A model generated the notes under the pieces. It worked only from the letters and a program-made list of their open reading frames with translations, searched no databases and was not told the DNA's origin. Source: Aquimonas sp044377145 (GTDB taxonomy: Bacteria; Pseudomonadota; Gammaproteobacteria; Xanthomonadales; Xanthomonadaceae). Taken from it: a stretch of DNA of 64,000 nucleotides. The stretch is taken from assembly GCF_044377145.1 (NCBI RefSeq), contig NZ_JBILJQ010000011.1, positions 23,630-87,629 on the forward strand. Direction: 5' to 3'. How positions within the stretch are numbered: the first letter of the stretch is position 1; every line of letters begins with the position of its first letter. Shown here piece after piece: positions 47,570 through 54,921 of this stretch. The position numbers and the translations under genes are program-made.

Positions 47570-47967
47570 GTGGCAACTCGCGGTAGTCGAGCTGGCGGAT
47601 GATCGCGGAATCACCTATCACATCGACGGCCTGAACCGCCGCGCCGGCAAGAGCATCGACGGCGTGCGCCAGTGGGGCATGCTGTATGTCAATCAGCTTG
47701 AGCCCGTGGCAGAACTGGATGTTCCCGGCAACCTCGTGGCCAGCTTTCTCTACGCCGACCGCCCACACGTGCCGAGCCTAATGCTCAAGGGGGGAAGATT
47801 CTTTCGCAGATGCTCTCCATCGTGAGCTCGGTGGTGACAATCCTGTCGAGGGGACGCCCGGGCTTGCAACCATGGCCAACGGAGTAGGGGATGCATACCA
47901 AGATCTGAACGGAAACATGAAGGTTGATCCAGGAGAGCCAAATAACTACTGGAGGCGGATTGAATGA
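47570..47967 (+). pseudogene. Internally deleted Rhs core-plus-tip remnant (tip 3)
   Basis: Bases 47570-47797 repeat a short piece of the core (ITYHIDGLNRR...RPHVPSLMLKGG). At the run of G near 47793 the reading jumps to another frame, which encodes EDSFADALHRELGGDNPV, then GDAYQDLNGNMKVDPGEP and finally YWRRIE. This second part is clearly homologous to the extreme C terminus of tip 1 (EDSFAERLKEALGGGNPI...GDAYNDLNGNLQMDAGEP). The rest of the core and the His/Cys part of the tip have been deleted, so no active toxin can be made. Its stop still overlaps the intact third Sel1-repeat gene. Confidence 0.8.
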
Positions 47968-48716
47968 AGGCCTTGCTTCTTTCGGCTGTTTGGATCTTTT
48001 GTGAGCCTAGTCTTCCACAATGTCCAGTGGAAGAGGGCAGAACTGAGCTATGCTGCGCCAAGCTGTATCCTTGCTTGGAGAGCGCTGAGCCAATGAGGGA
48101 GTTTGCTGCGGCTGCTGAATCGGGTTCGGCAAAGCATGCCTATGCCTTAGCGTTGCATTTCCTCATTGACCGTTCTGATGATGTCGCAGCGAAAAAGTGG
48201 ATTGAGCTTGCAGCAAGTCAGAATTTTCACACTGCGAAGATCGATCTGGCGTTGCTGCGTCTTAAAGTCGATCTCGCGGAGCCATCGCGCTCTGAGTCGC
48301 TTGAGTCCCAGATTGAAGATCTTGAGATTCAGATAGCAGGGAATCCATTTCTGGAGACTAGACTGGGCTGGATTCTCTTGGGGTCAGAGAGCCATGAGAC
48401 GCTCGCGCTGCGAGCGCTTGCAAACGCTGCTTCTCACGGAAGCACCGCCGCGCTGGAGACCATCTTGACGCAGGCATTCTCGGACGCGCCGGCCGCAACT
48501 CTGGCACTTTGGTGTGCGGTAGCCGACCGAACAGGCGTGCTCGGCGCGTCCGCCGTGTTCCGGAACTGTCACGCGAGCGATCTCGACAATACTGAGGAAT
48601 TTCTTCGCAACGTTGACGATCAATCAATGCTCTTTATTGGCAATCTTGGAAAGATCGAAAAAAAGGTCCAAGAGTGCCGTGGCGAGACTATTGGCATGTC
48701 TTCATCGGCGGATTGA
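47964..48716 (+). CDS. Sel1-like-repeat protein, candidate immunity partner of tip 3
   Basis: A 250-residue protein with a short hydrophobic N terminus (MKALLLSAVWIFC) that is a probable signal sequence. An LCCAKLYPCLE motif matches VCCLSYPCLL in partner 1. Sel1-like repeats include HAYALALHFLIDRSDDVAAKKWIELAASQNFHTAK and LRALANAASHGSTAALETIL. The ATG overlaps the stop of the tip-3 remnant (ATGA). The gene is intact although its toxin is not, as is common for orphan immunity genes that still protect against siblings. Function is inferred from organisation. Confidence 0.68.
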   Translation: MKALLLSAVWIFCEPSLPQCPVEEGRTELCCAKLYPCLESAEPMREFAAAAESGSAKHAYALALHFLIDRSDDVAAKKWIELAASQNFHTAKIDLALLRLKVDLAEPSRSESLESQIEDLEIQIAGNPFLETRLGWILLGSESHETLALRALANAASHGSTAALETILTQAFSDAPAATLALWCAVADRTGVLGASAVFRNCHASDLDNTEEFLRNVDDQSMLFIGNLGKIEKKVQECRGETIGMSSSAD

Positions 48717-48892
48717 AAAAACACTGAACACCGGTGAAGGCAGCAAATGAGGTTGATGTAGGTGTCGGATCTCGGACGATCAGCGAGTCGCGGGTGCTCG
48801 GCGCCGTTTCCAAATCGGCGGAGTCGAGAGGCGCCGTGCACGTGAGAGCCAATGTGTTGGCTCACGGATAACCCCGACGCCCCAATCCCCAC

Positions 48893-49360
48893 TCAAAGCG
48901 GCAACCCCCGATCCGCCTTGACTGTCCGCAGCACAAAACTGGTGTTGACGTCGGCCACGGCTGCTGAGGCCAGCAAGGTGTCGAGCAGGAAGGTCGAGAA
49001 GTGGGCGAGGTCGGCGACTGCGACCTGCAGCAGGTAGTCCATGTCACCTGAAAGCGCGTGGCAGGCAACCACCTCGTTCCAGGTCTGCACGTCCTCGCCG
49101 AAGCGGCGCACGGCTTCGGCATCGTGGTGGCGCAGCTGCAGGCGCACGAAGGCGGACAGCCCAAGCCCCAGCGCTTGCGGTGCGAGCAGGGCGCGGTAGC
49201 CTGCGATCACGCCGGCCGACTCCAGGCGTTGAACCCGACGCAGGCAGGCCGAGGCGGATAGATTCACTCGCTCGGCCAGCTCAGTGTTGGATATCCGCCC
49301 TTCAGCCTGCAGGATCTCAAGCAGGCGCAGATCGATGCGGTCGAGCCTGGTGGAATCCAT
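48893..49360 (-). CDS. Lrp/AsnC-family transcriptional regulator
   Basis: A 155-residue feast/famine regulator. The winged helix-turn-helix is at residues about 20-45 (RISNTELAERVNLSASACLRRVQRLESAGVI), followed by the ligand-binding RAM domain with DYLLQVAVADLAHFSTFLLDTLL. It is divergent from phhA with 151 bp between, and Lrp-type regulators next to phenylalanine hydroxylase usually respond to aromatic amino acids. Its final 25 codons are duplicated at 38190. Confidence 0.9.
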   Translation of the reverse strand: MDSTRLDRIDLRLLEILQAEGRISNTELAERVNLSASACLRRVQRLESAGVIAGYRALLAPQALGLGLSAFVRLQLRHHDAEAVRRFGEDVQTWNEVVACHALSGDMDYLLQVAVADLAHFSTFLLDTLLASAAVADVNTSFVLRTVKADRGLPL

Positions 49361-49393
49361 ATTGATGCGAAACCCTGCAAGAAGACGCTCAAA

Positions 49394-49424
49394 TGTTGCG
49401 CCTGGCCGCCGAGAAGGCGCAACA
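49394..49424. promoter_or_regulatory. Inverted repeat in the lrp-phhA divergent promoter
   Basis: TGTTGCGCC (49394-49402) and GGCGCAACA (49416-49424) are perfect 9-bp arms with a 13-bp spacer. The site is 34-64 bp upstream of the lrp start and about 90-120 bp upstream of phhA. It is a plausible regulator site, possibly for the Lrp protein itself. Confidence 0.5.
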
Positions 49425-49511
49425 ACACAAACCTATTGCGCGCGTGCGCGACTAGCCTAGGCGAACTTCAAGAGCCCGCCAGCAGGTGGGCCACAGCCAG
49501 GGAGAACCGAC

Positions 49512-50399
49512 ATGAACACGCCGCAGCGCGTCGAGCACGCGATGACCGACAAGGGCTATGTGCCGCTGTATGCCACCGGCATCGTCGAGCAGCCCTGGGA
49601 GTCCTACACCCCGGAGGACCACGAAACCTGGAGCATCCTCTACCGCCGTCAGCGCGACTTGCTGAAGGATCGAGCCTGCCGCGAGTTTCTGGTGGCACAG
49701 GATGCGATGGGCATGGGCGAGGCGCTGATCCCGCGCTTCGATGTGCTCATCGAGGTTTTGCAGAAGGCGACCGGCTGGACCCTGATCGGTGTCGAGGGCC
49801 TGCTGCCGGAGCTCGATTTCTTCGAGCATCTGGCCAACCGCCGGTTTCCGGTGACCTGGTGGATCCGTCGACCTGAGCAAATCGACTACATCGCCGAGCC
49901 CGATCTGTTCCACGACCTGTTCGGCCACGTGCCGCTGCTGATGAACCCGGTGTTCGCCGACTACATGGCCGCCTATGGCCGCGGCGGGGTCAAGGCGCAT
50001 GCGGTCGGGCCGGACGCCCTGGTCAATCTGACCCGGCTGTACTGGTACACGGTGGAGTTCGGTTTGATCCGTGAGCCCGAGGGCCTGCGCATCTACGGTG
50101 CCGGAATCGTCAGCTCTGCGGGTGAATCCAAGTACTGCCTGGAGAGTGCGGCGCCGAACCGGATCGGCTTTGATCTGAAGCGGATCATGCGCACCCGCTA
50201 CCGCATCGACAGCTATCAGAAGACCTATTTCGTCATCGACGATTTCGCCCAGCTGTTCGATGCCACCCGGCCGGACTTCCGCCCCTACTACTCCGAGCTC
50301 GCCCCGCTGGAGTCGTTCCCGGCCGGCAGCGTGCAGGCTGCGGACCGCGTGTTCAACCGCGGCACGGGGGAGGGTTGGCTGAGTGGCGGCGACGTGTGA
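49512..50399 (+). CDS. phhA: Phenylalanine 4-monooxygenase
   Basis: A 295-residue bacterial phenylalanine hydroxylase that converts phenylalanine to tyrosine using tetrahydropterin and iron. The metal ligands are H134 and H139 in FHDLFGHVPLL and E182 in YTVEFGLI. Length and motifs match monodomain bacterial enzymes with no regulatory ACT domain. The ribosome site GGGAGAA precedes the ATG. No pterin carbinolamine dehydratase gene (phhB) lies nearby. Confidence 0.94.
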   Translation: MNTPQRVEHAMTDKGYVPLYATGIVEQPWESYTPEDHETWSILYRRQRDLLKDRACREFLVAQDAMGMGEALIPRFDVLIEVLQKATGWTLIGVEGLLPELDFFEHLANRRFPVTWWIRRPEQIDYIAEPDLFHDLFGHVPLLMNPVFADYMAAYGRGGVKAHAVGPDALVNLTRLYWYTVEFGLIREPEGLRIYGAGIVSSAGESKYCLESAAPNRIGFDLKRIMRTRYRIDSYQKTYFVIDDFAQLFDATRPDFRPYYSELAPLESFPAGSVQAADRVFNRGTGEGWLSGGDV

Positions 50400-50480
50400 G
50401 TGCCTGGCGTAGTCGCATCTGCAGCTGATAGCTGGGCGGCGCGCCTCTGACACCCGGCAACGCCCGGAACTGCAAGCCAC

Positions 50481-50526
50481 AAACAAACGGCCCCGCGCGA
50501 ATCGATTCGCGCGGGGCCGTTTGTTT
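50481..50526. terminator. Perfect 46-bp palindrome, bidirectional terminator of phhA and rho
   Basis: The sequence from AAACAAACGG to CCGTTTGTTT is an uninterrupted perfect inverted repeat of 46 bp centred at 50503/50504. It has a GC-rich core and A-rich and T-rich outer ends in both directions. It lies between the convergent phhA and rho genes, where a shared intrinsic terminator is expected. Confidence 0.9.
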
Positions 50527-50546
50527 GAGCGCTGAACTGAGTTGGA

Positions 50547-52466
50547 TCAGCGCTTCATGAAGTTGAAGAACTCTTCGTTGGTCTTGGTGTTCTTCATCTT
50601 GTCGAGCAGGAACTCGATCGCGGCGAGCTCATCCATCGGATGCAGCAGCTTGCGCAGGATCCAGATCTTCTGCAGGAAGTCGGCATCGATCAGCAGCTCC
50701 TCACGACGCGTGCCGGAGCGGTTGATGTTGACCGCCGGATAGACGCGCTTCTCGGCGATGCGGCGATCCATATGGACCTCCATATTGCCGGTGCCCTTGA
50801 ACTCCTCGTAGATCACCTCGTCCATCTTCGAGCCGGTTTCGACCAGCGCGGTGGCGATGATGGTCAGCGAACCGCCTTCCTCGACGTTGCGGGCGGCGCC
50901 GAAGAAGCGCTTCGGCCGCTGCAGGGCGTTGGCGTCGACACCGCCGGTCAGCACCTTGCCTGAGCTCGGCACCACGGTGTTGTAGGCACGCGCCAGACGG
51001 GTGATCGAGTCGAGCAGGATCACCACGTCCTTTTTGTGTTCGACCAGGCGCTTGGCGCGTTCGATCACCATTTCGGCGACCTGCACGTGGCGGGCGGCGG
51101 GCTCGTCAAACGTCGAGCTGACCACTTCACCGCGCACGGTGCGGCTCATCTCGGTGACTTCTTCCGGGCGCTCGTCGATCAGCAGCACGATCAGATGCAC
51201 ATCCGGGTGGTTGTAGCTGATTGCGGATGCGATGTTCTGCAGCAGCATGGTCTTGCCGGCTTTCGGCGGCGACACGATCAGGCCGCGCTGACCTTTGCCG
51301 ATCGGGCTCATCAGATCCATGATCCGACCGGTGATGTCCTCGGTCGAGCCGTTGCCGCGCTCCAGCACGAAGCGCTGGCGCGGGAACAGCGGGGTGAGGT
51401 TCTCGAACAGGTTCTTGTTCTTCGAGGCTTCCGGCGGCTCACCGTTGATGGTGTCGACCTTGGCCAGCGCGAAGTAGCGCTCGCCATCCTTCGGCGAACG
51501 GATGCGGCCGGTCATGTAGTCGCCGGTGCGCAGGTTGAAGCGGCGGATCTGGCTGGGCGAGATGTAGACGTCGTCAGGGCCGGCCAGGTAGCTGGCTTCG
51601 GCGCCGCGCAGGAAGCCGAAGCCGTCCGGCAGGATTTCCAGCACGCCTTCGCCGGCGACACCTTCGCCGTAGCGGGTCAGCACCTTCAGGATCGCGAAGG
51701 TCACGTCCTGCTTGCGCATACGCGACACGCCGTCGGTGATGCGCAGGGTGTCGGCCAGCTCCAGCAGCTGATCGGCGCGCATGCGCTTCAGCTCGGTCAG
51801 GCTGTAGCTCGGCAGGTTGGCCGGCGGCTGGTAATGATGCTGGGCGGGCGGTGGTGCTTCGTCGTTTTCGCTATCGCCACTCGTCTGTGCACCGCCCGCA
51901 GCGCGCTCGCGGTTGCGGCGCTCGCGGCGGCGCTCACGGAACTCGCGGCGGCTTTCGCGGCGTTCGCGCCGCGCCTGTTCGGCGGCCTCGTCTGCCAGCG
52001 GAGCGTCGCCCTCGGCGCCGTCACCGCCCTCGCCATCATCGGCCTCGCCATCACCATCTGCGTCAGCCGGTGCACGAGGCGCCGGAGCTGGCGCTGAGAC
52101 AGCGGCGGCAGCAGGTGCCGCATGAACGGGTGTCTTCGCCACAGCGGCCGCGGGGGCGGGCGCAGCAGCGACCGGTGCCACAGCGACCGCTGCCACCGAT
52201 GCGGGCTCCGCGGGCGTTGTCACGGTTGCAGCGGGCGCCGGTGTCGGTGTCGGTGCCGTCGCAGTGACCGGCGTTGCGGCTGGCGCGGGAAGCCCGGTCG
52301 GCAAGGGTAGTTGGGTCGGCGCGCTCTCGGCCGGCTGCGCTTTCGGCGCTCGCGGTGCGCGTGGCGCCCGTGGCGTCGGCGCGGTGGGCGGCGTCGGAGT
52401 GGCTTCGGTGGACGAGTCGGCGCGCGTCAGCGCGGCATCGCCGTTAGGGGTTTCGTGTTCGGACAA
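50547..52466 (-). CDS. rho: Transcription termination factor Rho with long disordered N-terminal extension
   Basis: A hexameric RNA helicase that ends transcription. The conserved body (about residues 221-639) equals E. coli Rho in length. It has the LTELKRMRADQLLELAD N-terminal helical domain, the RNA-binding cold-shock-like fold (GVLEILPDGFGFLR), Walker A PPKAGKT, Walker B VVILLDSITR and the secondary RNA-binding Q/R loops. A TTG at 52466, preceded by GAGG at a good distance, is the best start. The first ~220 residues are low complexity: Ala/Pro/Thr-rich, then acidic Asp/Gly, then a block of Arg/Glu repeats. Such extensions occur in Rho of some high-GC bacteria. It lies downstream of trxA on the same strand. 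Confidence 0.93.
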   Translation of the reverse strand: MSEHETPNGDAALTRADSSTEATPTPPTAPTPRAPRAPRAPKAQPAESAPTQLPLPTGLPAPAATPVTATAPTPTPAPAATVTTPAEPASVAAVAVAPVAAAPAPAAAVAKTPVHAAPAAAAVSAPAPAPRAPADADGDGEADDGEGGDGAEGDAPLADEAAEQARRERRESRREFRERRRERRNRERAAGGAQTSGDSENDEAPPPAQHHYQPPANLPSYSLTELKRMRADQLLELADTLRITDGVSRMRKQDVTFAILKVLTRYGEGVAGEGVLEILPDGFGFLRGAEASYLAGPDDVYISPSQIRRFNLRTGDYMTGRIRSPKDGERYFALAKVDTINGEPPEASKNKNLFENLTPLFPRQRFVLERGNGSTEDITGRIMDLMSPIGKGQRGLIVSPPKAGKTMLLQNIASAISYNHPDVHLIVLLIDERPEEVTEMSRTVRGEVVSSTFDEPAARHVQVAEMVIERAKRLVEHKKDVVILLDSITRLARAYNTVVPSSGKVLTGGVDANALQRPKRFFGAARNVEEGGSLTIIATALVETGSKMDEVIYEEFKGTGNMEVHMDRRIAEKRVYPAVNINRSGTRREELLIDADFLQKIWILRKLLHPMDELAAIEFLLDKMKNTKTNEEFFNFMKR

Positions 52467-52730
52467 GGGATACCTCGCGCACTGCGAGCGGATGGATTCG
52501 TGAGAATCGGGAGGGGACCAGCGGAGGGGTGCCGCAGAAGTTGGCGGGCGTGATCGCACCGCGAATGCGCCAGACGTTACACCGGCTTGGCGCTGCCGGC
52601 AAGGCCCGCGCCGCACGCGGTTCAGTCGCAGCAGGACGCGGCAATTGTCTGGGTTTGACGATGATCAATCCGGTCGTGGCGGACCGGGTGCAGGCTGACG
52701 CCTCAATCATCTATCGCACCGAGGTCACCG

Positions 52731-52871
52731 ATGGACGCGTGGCGCGCACTGTTCACCACCGATGCCGGCCTGCTCAGCCTGGGCGGCATCTTCTTCATGC
52801 TGGGAATGGCCGGCTTTCTGTTCTGGAAGTTCAAGAAGCTGGCGGATGCGTCTTCGCCCGACGACAAGTAG
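52731..52871 (+). CDS. DUF3149 family small membrane protein
   Basis: A 46-residue protein, MDAWRALFTTDAGLLSLGG..., with one membrane helix (about 13-32) and a basic stretch (KFKK) after it. The start M-x-x-x-x-x-L-F-x-x-D-x-G-L-x-S-L is the DUF3149 pattern, whose function is not established. A GAGG ribosome site is 7 nt upstream. It is on the opposite strand to its neighbours rho and trxA, in the gap between them. Confidence 0.72.
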   Translation: MDAWRALFTTDAGLLSLGGIFFMLGMAGFLFWKFKKLADASSPDDK

Positions 52872-52889
52872 GGCGAAGCTTCAGACATT

Positions 52890-52922
52890 GGGCCCGGTCT
52901 GGCGTTCGCCCCGACCGGGCCC
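52890..52922. terminator. Hairpin between DUF3149 gene and trxA
   Basis: GGGCCCGGTC (52890-52899) pairs perfectly with GACCGGGCCC (52913-52922) across a 13-nt loop. It lies between the convergent ends of the DUF3149 and trxA genes. There is no T-run on either side, so it may terminate weakly or with Rho. Confidence 0.6.
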
Positions 52923-52933
52923 GAGACGGCGTC

Positions 52934-53260
52934 TCAGATTGCCTTCTCGACGAACTGGGTCAGCTGCGAGCGGTTGACCGCGCCGACCTGGGTTGCTGCG
53001 ACCTTGCCATCCTTGAACAGCATCAGGGTGGGGATGCCGCGTACGGCGAACTGCCGCGGAGTGCCGGGGTTGTGGTCGATGTTGATCTTGACCACCTTGA
53101 GCCGCCCGGCGAACTCGGTCGCGACCTGGTCGACGATCGGGCCAATGGCCTTGCAGGGGCCGCACCACTCGGCCCAGAAGTCGACCAGTACCGGCTCGCC
53201 TGACTTCAGCACTTCGCTGTCGAAATCGGCGTCGCCGACATTCTTGATGAGTTCGCTCAC
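52934..53260 (-). CDS. trxA: Thioredoxin
   Basis: A 108-residue cytoplasmic disulfide reductase with the active-site WCGPC (C33 and C36). The conserved FWAEWCGPCKAIGP context, the cis-proline region GIPTLMLF and the Lys/Gly C-terminal helix are present. Gene order rhlB (divergent), trxA, rho is typical of gamma-proteobacteria. Confidence 0.96.
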   Translation of the reverse strand: MSELIKNVGDADFDSEVLKSGEPVLVDFWAEWCGPCKAIGPIVDQVATEFAGRLKVVKINIDHNPGTPRQFAVRGIPTLMLFKDGKVAATQVGAVNRSQLTQFVEKAI

Positions 53261-53594
53261 GATGGGATGGCTCCGTTGTTGTGGCCGGTCGATGCGCCGG
53301 CGCTGTGCACACTGCGGCTGATTGGGGTCGAGTCGGGTCGGCGGGGCAGGGTCAACACGTGCCGCTGCGGCCGCTTTCGCTTGGGCTACACTTGGGGCCG
53401 ATGCCCGCCACCCACAAGCCGCCCGCCCTACACTGGTCCAGCCTTCGCCTTTCGCGCGGCTGTGACGGGCGCCATATCAAGCCTTTGCCGACGCCCCAGC
53501 CGGGCCACGGACGGACCTGCCCGGCGCGCGGCAGTGTGCGGTCGTCGGAAGGGCCACGCAAGCGTCCGCCCCTGTGCGGACAGCCGGAAAACTC
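53261..53594. other. Divergent promoter region between trxA and rhlB
   Basis: This 334-bp gap separates two divergent housekeeping genes and must carry both promoters. A TACACT hexamer near 53387 is a weak -10 candidate for rhlB, but no convincing -35 partner was found. No coding sequence in it is supported. Confidence 0.4.
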
Positions 53595-54914
53595 ATGAGT
53601 GATAAACCGCTGACCGATATCGCCTTCTCCAGCCTGGATCTGAATCCGGTGCTGCTGGAAGGCCTGACCCAAGCCGGGTTCACCCGCTGCACGCCGATCC
53701 AGGCGCTGACCCTGCCGATTGCACTGACCGGGCGCGATGTCGCCGGGCAGGCGCAGACCGGCACCGGCAAGACCATCGCCTTCCTGGTCGCCGTGGTGAA
53801 CCGGCTGCTGAGCCGGCCGGCGATCGCCAACCGCGGCGAAACCGATCCGCGTGCGCTGATCCTGGCGCCGACCCGCGAACTGGCGATCCAGATCCAGAAG
53901 GACGCCCAGAAGATCGCCTCCGAAACCGGGCTGCGCTTCGCCCTGATCTACGGCGGCGTCGACTACGACAAGCAGCGCGAAATGCTGCGGCAGGGCTGCG
54001 ATGTGATCATCGCCACCCCGGGCCGGTTGATCGATTACCTGAAGCAGCGCGTGTTCTCGCTGTCCGCCTGCGAGGCGGTGGTGATGGATGAGGCCGACCG
54101 CATGTTCGACCTCGGCTTCATCAAGGACATCCGATTCCTGCTGCGGCGCATGCCGCCGGCCGGCGAGCGTCAGAGCCTGCTGTTCTCGGCCACCTTGAGC
54201 CATCGCGTGCTTGAGCTGGCCTACGAGCACATGAACGAGCCCGAGAAGCTGACGGTCGAAACCGAGTTTGTCACCGCTTCACGGGTGCGCCAGATCGTCT
54301 ACTTCCCCGCGGCCGAAGAGAAGCTGCCCCTGCTGCTGAATCTGCTGTCGCGCACCGATGCGCGCCGCAGCATGATCTTCGTCAACATGAAGGTCGCCGC
54401 GGAGAAGGTCGCGCGGCGGCTGGAGCGCCAGGGTCACAAGGTGGCGATGCTGTCCGGCGATGTGCCGCAGAAAAAGCGTCAGAGCCTGCTGGCGAAGTTC
54501 CAGCGCGGCGAGATCCACCTGCTGGTGGCCACCGATGTCGCCGCTCGGGGCCTGCATATCGACGCGGTCAGCCATGTCTACAACTACGATCTGCCGAACG
54601 ACTGCGAGGACTACGTGCATCGCATCGGCCGCACCGCGCGGCTCGGTGCCGAGGGTGATGCGATCAGCTTCGCCTGCGACATGTACGCGATGAGCCTGCC
54701 GGAGATCGAGGCCTACATCGAGCAGAAGATTCCGGTGGGGCAGATCACGCCGGACCTGCTGGCGGCGGTCGCGCCGATGGCACGTGAACCGCGCCCCGAA
54801 GGACAGAGCGACGACGACGACACCTCGGTCGACGCGTCGCTGCGTCAGGCGGCCGCCGAAGTCGCTGCCAACCCGGCGCGGGCCAAGCGCCGCCGCAGCC
54901 GTCCGGCGCGCTGA
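53595..54914 (+). CDS. rhlB: DEAD-box ATP-dependent RNA helicase RhlB
   Basis: A 439-residue RNA helicase that in gamma-proteobacteria works with RNase E in mRNA decay. The motifs are the Q motif region RCTPIQ, Walker A AQTGTGKT (53-60), APTREL, TPGRL, DEAD (165-168), SAT and HRIGRTAR. The phrase MDEADRMFDLGFIKDIRFLLRRMP is diagnostic for RhlB. The C-terminal tail is basic. ATG 53595 was preferred over an upstream in-frame start at 53574. The stop is 7 nt before gspC. Confidence 0.92.
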   Translation: MSDKPLTDIAFSSLDLNPVLLEGLTQAGFTRCTPIQALTLPIALTGRDVAGQAQTGTGKTIAFLVAVVNRLLSRPAIANRGETDPRALILAPTRELAIQIQKDAQKIASETGLRFALIYGGVDYDKQREMLRQGCDVIIATPGRLIDYLKQRVFSLSACEAVVMDEADRMFDLGFIKDIRFLLRRMPPAGERQSLLFSATLSHRVLELAYEHMNEPEKLTVETEFVTASRVRQIVYFPAAEEKLPLLLNLLSRTDARRSMIFVNMKVAAEKVARRLERQGHKVAMLSGDVPQKKRQSLLAKFQRGEIHLLVATDVAARGLHIDAVSHVYNYDLPNDCEDYVHRIGRTARLGAEGDAISFACDMYAMSLPEIEAYIEQKIPVGQITPDLLAAVAPMAREPRPEGQSDDDDTSVDASLRQAAAEVAANPARAKRRRSRPAR

Positions 54915-54921
54915 TCCGGCG

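Noticed and set aside
47493..47825. A 110-codon frame considered as a stand-alone small protein
   Set aside because: It is a piece of Rhs core joined out of frame to a deleted tip; it has no independent family identity.
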